Of a stretch of DNA of 64,000 bases, positions 52,956-62,233 are shown piece by piece. Each line of letters starts with the position of its first letter. The stretch's first letter is position 1. Position numbers and translations under genes: made by a program. Location of the stretch: the NCBI GenBank assembly GCA_965183885.1, contig OZ238992.1, positions 930,001 through 994,000 of the forward strand, read 5' to 3'. Source of the DNA: UWMA-0277 sp965183885 (GTDB lineage: Bacteria > Bacteroidota > Bacteroidia > Flavobacteriales > BACL11). The notes below the pieces were generated by a model. That model worked only from the letters and a program-made list of their open reading frames with translations. It did not search any database and was not told where the DNA came from.

Positions 52956-54413
52956 TTATCCTACTGAGCCTTCAAGGCTTATTTCTAATAATTTTTGTGC
53001 TTCTACTGCAAATTCCATTGGCAACTGGTTTAGTACATCTTTACAATAACCGTTTACAATTAAGGCAATAGCTTCTTCTGTTCCTATTCCTCTTTGGTTG
53101 CAATAAAATATTTGGTCTTCACCAATTTTTGAAGTAGTTGCTTCATGTTCTATTTGTGAAGAATTGTTTTTTACTTCGATGTATGGGAAAGTATGAGAAC
53201 CGCATTTGTCACCCATTAATAAGGAATCACATTGAGAAAAGTTTCTGGAGTTTGTTGCTCCTTTAGCAATACGAACTAAACCTCTATAATTTCCATTACT
53301 CTTTCCTGCTGATATTCCTTTTGCAATAATGGTACTCTTAGTATTTTTCCCTAGGTGTATCATTTTTGTTCCAGTATCGGCTTGCTGATGATTGTTTGTT
53401 ACAGCAACAGAGAAAAACTCACCTATTGAGTTATCACCTTTTAAAATACATGATGGATATTTCCAAGTTACTGCGGATCCTGTTTCTACTTGTGTCCAAG
53501 AGATTTTAGCATTTTTATGACAGATACCTCTTTTAGTTACAAAGTTAAAAACACCTCCTTTCCCGTTTGCATCTCCAGGATACCAGTTTTGTACTGTAGA
53601 GTATTTTATATCAGCATCATCCATTGCGATAAGCTCAACTACTGCAGCATGCAATTGGTTTTCATCTCGCATAGGAGCAGTACAGCCTTCTAAATAACTT
53701 ACTTGACTTCCTTCATCGGCAATAAGTAAAGTTCTTTCAAACTGACCTGTTCCAGCTTCATTTATTCTAAAGTATGTTGATAGTTCCATTGGGCATTTTA
53801 CACCTTTAGGAATGTAACAAAAAGATCCGTCAGAGAATACTGCAGAATTTAGTGCTGAAAAGAAATTATCTCTGGTAGGAACAACTGTTCCTAAATATTT
53901 TTGAACTAGTTTAGGATGCTCTTGTATTGCATCAGAGATAGAGCAAAAGATAATTCCTAGTTCGGCTAACTTATCCTTAAAAGAAGTAGCAACAGAAACG
54001 GAATCCATTACGATATCAACAGCAACATTTGCTAAACGGTTTTGCTCATCTATAGAAATTCCAAGTTTATCAAACATTTTTTTCATCTCAGGATCTAAAT
54101 CATCTAAGCTGTCTAATTGTTTTTTAGGCTTTGGAGCTGAGTAGTAAATTACATCCTGATAGTCAGGTTTTTTGTAATTGATGTTTGCCCAGTCTGGCTC
54201 TTCCATTTCTAACCAAGCTTTATAAGCTTTTAGGCGATATTCTAACATCCATTCAGGCTCATTTTTCTTTGCTGAGATGGTGCGTACTACTTCTTCACTT
54301 AACCCTTTTTCAATAGTGTCCGATTCAATATCAGTTGTAAACCCATACTTATACTCTGATGAAGTTACTTCCTCTAATAATTCTTCTTCTGTTTGTTTAT
54401 TTTTTTGACTCAT
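52956..54413 (-). CDS. sufB: Fe-S assembly scaffold protein SufB
   Basis: The main scaffold subunit of SufBCD, 485 residues. Visible segments: EPEWMLEYRLKAYKAWL, SYLEGCTAPMRDENQLHAAVVELIA, TVQNWYPGDANGKGGVFNFVTKRG and the conserved C-terminal region with FYCNQRGIGTEEAIALIVNG, which carries the cysteine in the FYCNQRG position. It lies 12 bp downstream of sufA. Confidence 0.97.
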   Translation of the reverse strand: MSQKNKQTEEELLEEVTSSEYKYGFTTDIESDTIEKGLSEEVVRTISAKKNEPEWMLEYRLKAYKAWLEMEEPDWANINYKKPDYQDVIYYSAPKPKKQLDSLDDLDPEMKKMFDKLGISIDEQNRLANVAVDIVMDSVSVATSFKDKLAELGIIFCSISDAIQEHPKLVQKYLGTVVPTRDNFFSALNSAVFSDGSFCYIPKGVKCPMELSTYFRINEAGTGQFERTLLIADEGSQVSYLEGCTAPMRDENQLHAAVVELIAMDDADIKYSTVQNWYPGDANGKGGVFNFVTKRGICHKNAKISWTQVETGSAVTWKYPSCILKGDNSIGEFFSVAVTNNHQQADTGTKMIHLGKNTKSTIIAKGISAGKSNGNYRGLVRIAKGATNSRNFSQCDSLLMGDKCGSHTFPYIEVKNNSSQIEHEATTSKIGEDQIFYCNQRGIGTEEAIALIVNGYCKDVLNQLPMEFAVEAQKLLEISLEGSVG

Positions 54414-54425
54414 CTGTATGAATTA

Positions 54426-54749
54426 TTAAAGAGAAAAACTTTCACCACAACCACAGGTACGGCTTGCATTAGGGTTGTTAAATACAAAGCCCTTTCCATT
54501 GAGCCCGTCAGAAAATTCTAAAGTAGTGCCAACAAGGTATAAGAAGCTTTTTTTATTCACCAAAAGCTTAATTTGGTTATCTTCAATTAACTCGTCGTCG
54601 TCATGTTTTTTGTTGTCAAGGTCCAATTTATAACTTAAACCTGAGCAACCACCACTCTCAACACCTACTCTAACAAAAGTATTTTTGTCGGTGTCGTTAT
54701 CTAGTAAATGTAATAGTCGGTCCCTTGCGGGGTCACTTATATTAATCAT
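54426..54749 (-). CDS. A-type Fe-S carrier protein (SufA/IscA family)
   Basis: A 107-residue A-type carrier that receives clusters from SufBCD. The three ligand cysteines are in SGGCSGLSYKLD and TCGCGESFSL. The start at 54749 (MINISDPARDRLLHLL) is chosen; a longer in-frame start at 54794 would run through the promoter box and is unsupported. It heads the suf operon. It could be called SufA or ErpA; the sequence does not decide. Confidence 0.93.
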   Translation of the reverse strand: MINISDPARDRLLHLLDNDTDKNTFVRVGVESGGCSGLSYKLDLDNKKHDDDELIEDNQIKLLVNKKSFLYLVGTTLEFSDGLNGKGFVFNNPNASRTCGCGESFSL

Positions 54750-54776
54750 CTTATTTTTATTTAATCTAAATTTGTG

Positions 54777-54784
54777 CAAAGGTA
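54777..54784 (-). promoter_or_regulatory. TAnnTTTG -7 box for the suf operon
   Basis: TACCTTTG on the - strand, 27 bp upstream of the sufA-type start codon. No Fur- or IscR-like operator was recognised. Confidence 0.55.
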
Positions 54785-54807
54785 CAAAAATCATATTATT
54801 TAATGCT

Positions 54808-54815
54808 TATCTTTG
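54808..54815 (+). promoter_or_regulatory. TAnnTTTG -7 box for thiL
   Basis: TATCTTTG, 4 bp before the thiL ATG. With the suf box it forms a very short divergent promoter. Confidence 0.45.
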
Positions 54816-54819
54816 CCCC

Positions 54820-55869
54820 ATGAGTTTACTTGAAGAAAAAAGCATTAATAAAACTCCAATTTCTCAATTGGGGGAATTTGGATTGATAGATCATCTTACT
54901 AAAGATGTTAAAACCATAAATGAAAATACAGTTAAAGGTATAGGAGATGATGCTGCTGTAATTGATATTGGAGATAAGTATCAGTTAGTAAGTACTGATT
55001 TATTAGTTGAGGGGGTGCATTTTGATTTAGCATATACTCCTTTAAAGCATTTAGGGTATAAAGCTGTAGCAGTTAATGTATCTGATATCTGTGCTATGAA
55101 TGGTGAGGCAAAACAAATTACTGTTGGTTTAGCATTGTCTAATCGATTTACAGTTGAAGCTTTAGAGGAGTTATACCAAGGGATGCAATTAGCTTGCGAG
55201 CATTATAAGGTAGATTTAGTTGGAGGAGATACAACCTCATCAACCTCAGGTCTTATGATAAGTGTTACAGTTTTAGGTGAAGTTGATAAAGATAAAATTA
55301 CTTATAGAAGTGGTGCTAAGGTAAATGATTTAGTAGTTGCAACTGGAGATCTAGGTGCTGCATACTTGGGCTTACAATTATTAAGCAGAGAAAAAAATAT
55401 GTTTGTTGATAATCCTACGGTACAGCCGGACTTAAGTGGGAATGATTATGTGTTAAGAAGACAGTTAAAGCCTGAGGCAGGAATAAAGTATACTAATATT
55501 CTTAAAGAATTGGAGATTATTCCTACTTCAATGATTGATATTTCAGATGGTTTATCGTCAGAGGTATTGCATATAGCAAAAGCATCAGGTGTTGGAATAA
55601 CAATACATGAAGATAAAATACCTGTTGATTATACAGCTATGAACTTAGCAAGTGAATTTAATATGAATCCAATTTTTTGCGCCTTAAGTGGTGGTGAGGA
55701 TTATGAGCTATTATTTACTATTAGTCAGGAGCATTATGAAAAGCTAAAAAAAGATGCAGATTTTACAATTATTGGCTTTGTAACCGATGCAAGTGAGGGC
55801 AATAATTTTATTGCTAATGATGGAAGTTCACATCCTTTAACGGCTCAAGGTTGGGATGCAGTAAAATAG
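54820..55869 (+). CDS. thiL: Thiamine-monophosphate kinase
   Basis: Phosphorylates thiamine phosphate to thiamine diphosphate; 349 residues. Motifs: ISQLGEFGLIDHL, the Mg/ATP-binding GIGDDAAVIDIGD and STDLLVEGVHFDL, VNVSDICAMNGEAK, DLVGGDTTSS and LSGGEDYELLF. The start at 54820 agrees with the family; a longer in-frame start at 54685 lies inside the opposite gene and is rejected. The ~165 bp after the stop shows no gene. Confidence 0.96.
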   Translation: MSLLEEKSINKTPISQLGEFGLIDHLTKDVKTINENTVKGIGDDAAVIDIGDKYQLVSTDLLVEGVHFDLAYTPLKHLGYKAVAVNVSDICAMNGEAKQITVGLALSNRFTVEALEELYQGMQLACEHYKVDLVGGDTTSSTSGLMISVTVLGEVDKDKITYRSGAKVNDLVVATGDLGAAYLGLQLLSREKNMFVDNPTVQPDLSGNDYVLRRQLKPEAGIKYTNILKELEIIPTSMIDISDGLSSEVLHIAKASGVGITIHEDKIPVDYTAMNLASEFNMNPIFCALSGGEDYELLFTISQEHYEKLKKDADFTIIGFVTDASEGNNFIANDGSSHPLTAQGWDAVK

Positions 55870-56035
55870 TTGAGGCACTAAGATTCAAAGGATAGAACTA
55901 TCTATTTTATATCCTATCTGTCATTTATAATGTTATAATTCTATGCTTTGGAAGAATAAGAAAATGAGTTTTTTGGTTTTTTTCTAATGTTTTTCCTTCT
56001 CATCTTTGTAGAAATTAACAAAATAGTATCAAAAG

Positions 56036-56725
56036 ATGAAAAAATATATTTTTATACTAGTCGTATTCTTTGGTTTAAAAGCTGCAAATGCTCAGGTTTC
56101 TTATGTACATTTATCTTTTAGTAGCACAGGAGCATTATATAATGATACTGTTAATGAAGGAGATTTTCTAACTGTTTCTTGTTGGGTTAAAAACACAGGT
56201 AATATTGCATTGTCTAGTCCTATTGACATGTATGTTTCAAGTATGGATGATAGTTCCAATATGATACTTGCAAATCAATATGTAGGCTCTTATAATACTA
56301 ATAATGATACGCTTTACCCTGGAGATAGCATACATGTGGTAACAACAAATTATGTAAGCTTGCAGGCTTTTAAGGCAGGGGATAATATAGTAGTAATTTG
56401 GCCAAATGCCATTGGTAATTCCCCAATTACAATAGATGAATTAGTTCTTTCAGTCCATGTAAATACTATTAATGAGATTGAAAATAAACTGACTTCAGAC
56501 TTAATAATATTTAATAACCCATTAGATAATAATATCCTTGTAAAAGCAGATCGTGAGATAGATAGTTATAGGCTTATTAATATTTTAGGAAATAGTGTTT
56601 GTTATGAGCAGGGTATTAAAGAAAGTAGTATTAGTATACAAAAAGGTAAGCTAAAAAGCGGAGTTTACTTTATTGAGGTAAGGCAGAAAGATATAGTTCA
56701 GCTTAGAAAAATAATTATTAATTAA
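56036..56725 (+). CDS. Small T9SS-sorted secreted protein, paralogue A
   Basis: A 229-residue exported protein: signal peptide MKKYIFILVVFFGLKAANAQ, one Ig-like domain of about 120 residues (DTVNEGDFLTVSCWVKNTGN, LYPGDSIHVV, GDNIVVIWP) resembling CARDB/adhesion-type beta domains, and a C-terminal type A sorting domain (DLIIFNNPLDNNILVKA, KSGVYFIEVRQK, IIIN end). The same architecture and the phrase GDNIVVIWP recur in the gene at 61519, so the two are paralogues flanking the large PKD gene. Function unknown. Confidence 0.78.
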   Translation: MKKYIFILVVFFGLKAANAQVSYVHLSFSSTGALYNDTVNEGDFLTVSCWVKNTGNIALSSPIDMYVSSMDDSSNMILANQYVGSYNTNNDTLYPGDSIHVVTTNYVSLQAFKAGDNIVVIWPNAIGNSPITIDELVLSVHVNTINEIENKLTSDLIIFNNPLDNNILVKADREIDSYRLINILGNSVCYEQGIKESSISIQKGKLKSGVYFIEVRQKDIVQLRKIIIN

Positions 56726-56765
56726 TGGCAAAAGCCCTAGCTAATAAAATATAGGCGCTAAAAAA

Positions 56766-59700
56766 ATGAAAATAAAAAATATACTTTTTGCATTATTAGC
56801 ATTCTTTATGCTATTTGTAGGAGATGCTAATGCCCAGACAGGTACACCTTGTCAATCTTCTTTTTATCATACAAGTACTATGGGAGGAGTGAATAACTAT
56901 TCGTTCTTTGATTATTCATCAGGAAATATTAACAATTGGTTATGGGACTTTGGAGATGGGACTACATCAACACAACAAAACCCAACCCACACTTACTCTA
57001 GTTCAAACTTTTATCAAGTATGTTTAACTGTTGAAGAGATTGATGCTAGTGGGGCTATAGTTTGTACGGATACTCAGTGTGATAGCATTTGGGTTTGGGG
57101 TTCATCAGTCTCAGTTTGTCAGGCAAGTTTTAATTATTATCCGATTAACCCTAGCCCAAATACAGTGCCAGTGGTAATTCAGTTTCAGAATTGGGTTTCT
57201 CAAGGGAATATCACTAATTGGTTATGGGACTTTGGAGATGGTACAACAGGAACAGGTCAAAATATAACACATTCTTATACTGTTCCAGGGACCTATTGGG
57301 CTTGTTTAACTATTGAAGAAATAGATGCTACCGGTACGGTTATTTGTACAGATACTTATTGTGATAGCATTTGGGCTGATACAGTAGTTATTAACGCTCC
57401 TTGTTCTGCTGATTTTTCAAGCGCTCAAGTTGCTATCTCTGATAGCACTTATTTTACTAATCTTTCTTCGGCTTCAGCAACAGCTACATATTTTTGGGAT
57501 TTTGGTGATGGAATAACTTCTACTGATGAAAATCCGGTGCATTTATATGCTCAATATGGTTGGTATAATGTTTGTTTAACGGTTATAGATTCAGCTACTA
57601 ATTGTTACGATACTTACTGTAGCTATACTCATGTAATAGTTACTGGAGGAAATGGATGTCAAGCTTACTTTTTACCATCTCTTCCTGGAGGGACATCAAA
57701 TTATTATAATTTCTCTAATTATTCAACAGGAAATATCACTAATTGGTTATGGGACTTTGGAGATGGTACAACATCAACATTGCCCTATGCCACTCATGAT
57801 TATTCTAGTTCTCCTTCAGGTTTTTATCAAGTATGCTTAACTCTTGAAGAACTTGATAATAATGGGACTATAGTTTGTACAGATACTTATTGTGATAGTA
57901 TTTATGTTGGGTGTCGAGCTGATTTCTATGGGCAAGATTTAGGGGCTAATCAGGCATTATTTAGTAATAATTCTTTCCCTCAAACAGGAAATATTATTGG
58001 CAGTGGTGGATCAGGGGTGTATAATGATATTGATATAGATTTTGGAGATGGAAATATAGCTTATAGTATTGGTTCAACAGTAACTCATACTTATGCAAGT
58101 GCAGGTACTTACTATGTTTGTGTTACAGTAACATCTATGGATACTTCTTTAACATTACACTGCATGGATACCTATTGCGATTCGGTAACAGTAACTTCAG
58201 GTGCTATACCTTGTCAGGCAGATTTCCAGGCTTACCCAATTGGATTTAATCCAAATGCAGTGCCAGTTGTAGTTCAGTTTGATGATTGGTCTGTAGGGAA
58301 TAATTTATCAACTTGGACTTGGGATTTTGGTGATGGTACAACAGGAACAGGTCAAAATACAACACATTCTTATATTGTTCCAGGAACTTATTGGGCTTGT
58401 TTAACTGTTGAGGAGCTTGATAGTAATGGTTTAGTACTTTGTACAGATACTTATTGTGATAGCGTTTGGGCTGATACACTAAGTATTAACCCTCCTTCTT
58501 GTTATGCTGACTTTATGAATAATCAGGTTGCTATCTCTGATAGTACTTATTTTACTAACCTTTCATTAGCACCAACAACAGCTACATATTATTGGGATTT
58601 TGGTGATGGAACAACTTCTACACTTGAAAATCCAGTACACTTATTTGCAACTTCAGGATGGTATAATGTTTGTTTAACTATTATGGATTCAGCTACTAAT
58701 TGTTATGATACTTATTGTAGTTATATTAATATAGTTGTAGGAGGAAGTACTGGTTGTCAAGCATATTTTTATGGAATGCCAAGTCAGACAGCCCCTAATG
58801 CATATGATTTCCTTGATTATTCAGCAGGAAATATAACAAACTGGTTGTGGGACTTTGGAGATGGAACGACATCAACACAGCAAAATCCAACGCATACTTA
58901 TTCTAGTACAGGAACAGGTTTCTATTCAGTGTGCTTAACAGTAACAGAATTAGATGCTACTGGAGCAATTATTTGTACAGATACATATTGCGATAGTATT
59001 TATGTATGGAATTCGGCTGTTTGTCAGGCTGATTTTTATGGGCAGAACTTAGGGAATAATGAAGTGTTATTCACAAACTTAACTTATCCTCAAACAGGAA
59101 ATGCTAATGGGACATATAATTATGTTGATATAGATTTTGGTGATGGTACTATAGATTATAATATTCCTTCAACTGTAAATCATACCTATGCAAGCCCAGG
59201 AACTTATTATGTTTGTGTTACGGTAACTTCTATGGATTCTTCCTTTACTGTGCTTTGTACAGATACGTATTGCGATTCTGTAACGGTAACTTCAGGTACT
59301 ATGCCTTGTCAAGCAGATTTTGTTTCATATATTGATTCAAATATTATTTTTAATCCAAATGGAACAACATCAATGGGTAGTATGTTCTATTTTATTGATT
59401 TATCAACTCCAATGGGAATGATTGAGTCATGGCAATGGGATATGGGTGATAGTGGAGCGGGTACTTATCTTCAAGGAACATCAGATACTTCTCAGATGCC
59501 AATGTATGAATATGATACAAATGGGATTTATTATGTTTGTTTAACAATTACTACTTTAGGAGGGCAGTGTACTTCTATTACTTGTGATAGTATTGACTTT
59601 TCAATGATGCAGGGAGGGCAAACAGCTTTAGAAGAAATAAATGTGTTTAAAAACCTTGAGCTATATCCTAATCCAGTAAAAGATAGGTTGACAGTTGAGC

Positions 59701-59900
59701 TTTCTACTGCAAATTCAGGAGACTTAACATTTAAAATTATGAATATGTTAGGGCAGCCTGTTTATGTTAAGCAAGCTAATTTGGTTAGTGGAACTAATAG
59801 TTATAGTATAGATGTATCTCAAATTACTAATGGTATTTATTCCCTTGAATTAATTACAGGTGTAGAAAAGCAATATCAAAGAATAGTGATTAGTAGGTAG
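56766..59900 (+). CDS. Large multi-PKD surface protein with T9SS type A sorting domain
   Basis: A 1044-residue exported protein. After the signal peptide (1-23, ending NANAQ-like) come ten PKD-type units of about 75-100 residues, most with a WDFGDGTT core and cysteines at fixed places: a first Cys in the C-x-A-x-F opening, one in the V-C-L-T strand and two in the CTDTYCDS-type end. Units 2-5 (residues 118-482) and 6-9 (483-847) are a duplicated four-domain block. The last ~80 residues are a sorting domain (LELYPNPVKDRLTVEL, GIYSLELITG, IVISR). The likely role is adhesion or a stalk-like surface filament held by disulfides (inference). Confidence 0.9.
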   Translation: MKIKNILFALLAFFMLFVGDANAQTGTPCQSSFYHTSTMGGVNNYSFFDYSSGNINNWLWDFGDGTTSTQQNPTHTYSSSNFYQVCLTVEEIDASGAIVCTDTQCDSIWVWGSSVSVCQASFNYYPINPSPNTVPVVIQFQNWVSQGNITNWLWDFGDGTTGTGQNITHSYTVPGTYWACLTIEEIDATGTVICTDTYCDSIWADTVVINAPCSADFSSAQVAISDSTYFTNLSSASATATYFWDFGDGITSTDENPVHLYAQYGWYNVCLTVIDSATNCYDTYCSYTHVIVTGGNGCQAYFLPSLPGGTSNYYNFSNYSTGNITNWLWDFGDGTTSTLPYATHDYSSSPSGFYQVCLTLEELDNNGTIVCTDTYCDSIYVGCRADFYGQDLGANQALFSNNSFPQTGNIIGSGGSGVYNDIDIDFGDGNIAYSIGSTVTHTYASAGTYYVCVTVTSMDTSLTLHCMDTYCDSVTVTSGAIPCQADFQAYPIGFNPNAVPVVVQFDDWSVGNNLSTWTWDFGDGTTGTGQNTTHSYIVPGTYWACLTVEELDSNGLVLCTDTYCDSVWADTLSINPPSCYADFMNNQVAISDSTYFTNLSLAPTTATYYWDFGDGTTSTLENPVHLFATSGWYNVCLTIMDSATNCYDTYCSYINIVVGGSTGCQAYFYGMPSQTAPNAYDFLDYSAGNITNWLWDFGDGTTSTQQNPTHTYSSTGTGFYSVCLTVTELDATGAIICTDTYCDSIYVWNSAVCQADFYGQNLGNNEVLFTNLTYPQTGNANGTYNYVDIDFGDGTIDYNIPSTVNHTYASPGTYYVCVTVTSMDSSFTVLCTDTYCDSVTVTSGTMPCQADFVSYIDSNIIFNPNGTTSMGSMFYFIDLSTPMGMIESWQWDMGDSGAGTYLQGTSDTSQMPMYEYDTNGIYYVCLTITTLGGQCTSITCDSIDFSMMQGGQTALEEINVFKNLELYPNPVKDRLTVELSTANSGDLTFKIMNMLGQPVYVKQANLVSGTNSYSIDVSQITNGIYSLELITGVEKQYQRIVISR
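57117..59306 (+). repeat. Tandem 1095-bp super-repeat of four PKD units
   Basis: Two consecutive blocks, 57117-58211 and 58212-59306, each exactly 1095 bp (365 codons). Unit order matches pairwise: the PNxVPVV unit with GTGQN, the VAISDSTYFTNLS unit, the GNITNWLWDFGDG unit, and the ADFYGQxLGxN unit with DIDFGDG. Divergence between blocks is moderate at protein level, so the duplication is not recent. Confidence 0.88.
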
Positions 59901-59929
59901 GTTTTTTAGTAAAGTTGTTTTGGTTAGTC

Positions 59930-59958
59930 AAAAGGGGGTTGTGGAGCCCCCTTTTTTT
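59930..59958. terminator. Bidirectional intrinsic terminator
   Basis: AAAAGGGGG (59930-59938) pairs with CCCCCTTTT (59947-59955) around an 8-base loop and is followed by a T-run. It lies between the convergent PKD gene and the helical-protein gene, and can serve both. Confidence 0.9.
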
Positions 59959-59979
59959 ATTTCATAGGGACCTAAAAGT

Positions 59980-61434
59980 CTAAAGTAGGCTCTTTCCCCA
60001 TGCATTGTAATTAATTACATCTACATCATCAGCCTGTTCGTCGCTAATTACAATACAGAGCTCATCAATTCTTTTTAGAAGTGCTTTGTCTTGGTTTAGG
60101 TTATTACAATAAATTAAACCTTGTATAATCCCTATAACCTCTTTGTCTCTTTTAAAGTTCACATCTTTTAGTAATGTGCTGAATGTTTTTTTGATATATT
60201 TAATTTTGGATTCAATAATATCTGTTTGATTTAAGTTGTAACGAACAATAAGCTCAGCAATATGTATTTTTAGCTTAAAGGATTCTCCAATATTTACAAA
60301 GTCATCCTGGAGTATAAGTCGAGATAAGTTTTTTACAGCAAGCGTAAATTTATTTTGATCATAATAAATAAGAGCTGTATTTAGATAGATAAACACAGAG
60401 AAGGTAGGGAGCTGTTGAATAATATCATTGTTTTTAGCTTCTTTTAATACATTTAATGCTTTTTCCTTATCTGATAAAGAATAATTTATTACTAAAGCAT
60501 TGTAATAGTAGAATAAGAATTTATCTTTAAGAAAACCATTATATTCATTCATGCAATTTCTTAGTGTTTCTGCATAAGCTAGTGATTGTTTATACTTGTG
60601 AGTTTTAAATAAACAATTAGTTAGATAAGTTAGCATTGTAAGCTTTTGCTCATGATTAGATTTTGTAAATATTTGATCATTATTAAACTCGCTGTAGGTA
60701 TGAGTTAGGTATTCTTCTAATGCTTTAAAATCATGTTGTTGTAGTAGTATGCGGCTTACTACTTGATATACTTTTATTCTGAACTTAGGACTCTTAGGAA
60801 TATTCTTATTTTCAGTAAAGTTGTCTAATGTTTGTCGTAGAACCTTGTTTATACTCTCATTTTTAGAGGAAAAGTTTTGAGCAGTTTTAATACGGTATAG
60901 TACAGCAGCTAATAGTAAGTCAATTTCCTGTACCCAGCTAAGACGTTCATTATTAGCTCTAGTTTTTTCAATGTATTGTTCTACATTGATAGATACCATA
61001 TCGTAAGATAGTTTTAGTATTTCTGCATAAATTATAGATAATAGTTCAAAAGCTTCAATTTCTTCAGCGTTTTTCTCAGCTTTTTTAAGGTAATGGAATG
61101 AGAGCTTTACATTTCCTTTTCTTTTATAGACTCTTGAGAGTAAAATAAATTGAAGGATAAAGATGTCCTTTTCTTTGCCCATGTGCTGTAGCATCATGCT
61201 TTTGTTAAGGTCTTTATAAAGTCTATTTTTTAGTTGATAAAAGCTATTTTTGTTATTTCCGTATAGTTCTTTTGCAATTATTTGTTCGTCATAATCTTCA
61301 CCATGTTGCTTAATAAAGTCAAATAAGCTAGTGTCTTTTCTGTTTTCATTACTATTTGTTCTTCCTGCAAATAGCTTATAGAAACGACTTTCTTCTTTAT
61401 TTAAACAACTAATTATTTCGAATAATATATTCAT
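59980..61434 (-). CDS. Helical-repeat (TPR-like) cytoplasmic protein, 484 aa
   Basis: I do not recognise a named family. The start at 61434 (MNILFEIISCLNKEESRFYKLFAG) is chosen; an in-frame start at 61581 would overlap the divergent secreted-protein gene. There is no signal peptide. From about residue 60 to the end the sequence is a chain of amphipathic helices with TPR-like pairs (LSFHYLKKAEKNAEE, YKQSLAYAETLRNCM, KALNVLKEAKNND, KFTLAVKNLSRLI). No enzymatic motif is visible. It may act as a scaffold or a regulator for the adjacent surface proteins, by position only. Confidence 0.72.
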   Translation of the reverse strand: MNILFEIISCLNKEESRFYKLFAGRTNSNENRKDTSLFDFIKQHGEDYDEQIIAKELYGNNKNSFYQLKNRLYKDLNKSMMLQHMGKEKDIFILQFILLSRVYKRKGNVKLSFHYLKKAEKNAEEIEAFELLSIIYAEILKLSYDMVSINVEQYIEKTRANNERLSWVQEIDLLLAAVLYRIKTAQNFSSKNESINKVLRQTLDNFTENKNIPKSPKFRIKVYQVVSRILLQQHDFKALEEYLTHTYSEFNNDQIFTKSNHEQKLTMLTYLTNCLFKTHKYKQSLAYAETLRNCMNEYNGFLKDKFLFYYYNALVINYSLSDKEKALNVLKEAKNNDIIQQLPTFSVFIYLNTALIYYDQNKFTLAVKNLSRLILQDDFVNIGESFKLKIHIAELIVRYNLNQTDIIESKIKYIKKTFSTLLKDVNFKRDKEVIGIIQGLIYCNNLNQDKALLKRIDELCIVISDEQADDVDVINYNAWGKSLL

Positions 61435-61518
61435 ATGGCAAATTTGAATGGCTAAGGTATATATATAATTATAACTAACGGTGTTAAATGGTAAATTATT
61501 CTTTCGTATACTTGTAAT

Positions 61519-62211
61519 ATGAAAATAAGGCTTATAATAATTGGATTTTTTATGGTGGTTGTACTGGGTGTTAAAGCTCAAGGACCTTCAGTTGCCTTTG
61601 GTTATGATGGAATTTCTATAGTTGATACTGTTTCCTTTGGAGATACTATTTATTACTCTTGTTATGTAGTTAATGCTGGTAATGATGTAATTGCTGAAAA
61701 TATTCTTTTAGAAACTGCTTGTTATACTCAGTCTCAAGGGTTAATAAATACTAGAACTATAGGAGGGCAAGGTCCTAATTTCATATTTCCAGGAGATAGT
61801 ATAGAATTTGTCCCTGGTTTTCTATATGAGATAGTTACGCAACAAAATTATGTTACTGGGGACAATATTGTTGTTATTTGGCCAAAAGTTGCAGCTCCTG
61901 TTAGTCAAACTACACAGTATCAGTATGTTAATTTGTATGTTTCTGGTTCTTCTTTAGTTTCTTCAGTGCCTAATTTTAAAGAAAGTAATGTTATGTTTCA
62001 TTATTCCCCTATAACATCAGAAATAAAATTTAGCGCTAATAAACAGGCAAAAAAGATTCAATTGTTTGATTTATTAGGGAGAACAATGCGTACTTATACA
62101 GGGATAAAAAACTCATTAAATGTTGCTGAATTATCTAGTGGAATGTACTTGATAAATGCTTATTTCGAAGATGGAACTTCTACTCAAGGAAAGTTTAATA
62201 TTCAGCAATAA
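61519..62211 (+). CDS. Small T9SS-sorted secreted protein, paralogue B
   Basis: A 230-residue exported protein: signal peptide MKIRLIIIGFFMVVVLGVKAQ, one Ig-like domain (VDTVSFGDTIYYSCYVVNAGN, FPGDSIEFVPG, GDNIVVIWP), and a C-terminal sorting domain (KKIQLFDLLGRTMRTY, LSSGMYLINAYF, KFNIQ end). Its layout matches the 56036 gene segment by segment, and the two are clearly related. It is divergent from the helical-protein gene across an 84-bp gap with a weak TATACTTG box. Function unknown. Confidence 0.78.
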   Translation: MKIRLIIIGFFMVVVLGVKAQGPSVAFGYDGISIVDTVSFGDTIYYSCYVVNAGNDVIAENILLETACYTQSQGLINTRTIGGQGPNFIFPGDSIEFVPGFLYEIVTQQNYVTGDNIVVIWPKVAAPVSQTTQYQYVNLYVSGSSLVSSVPNFKESNVMFHYSPITSEIKFSANKQAKKIQLFDLLGRTMRTYTGIKNSLNVAELSSGMYLINAYFEDGTSTQGKFNIQQ

Positions 62212-62233
62212 AATATATTTGGACAGCTAAGAT

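Noticed and set aside
57117..59306. CRISPR-like or mobile repeat
   Set aside because: The repeat is coding, in frame and built of PKD domains; there are no short identical repeats with unique spacers.
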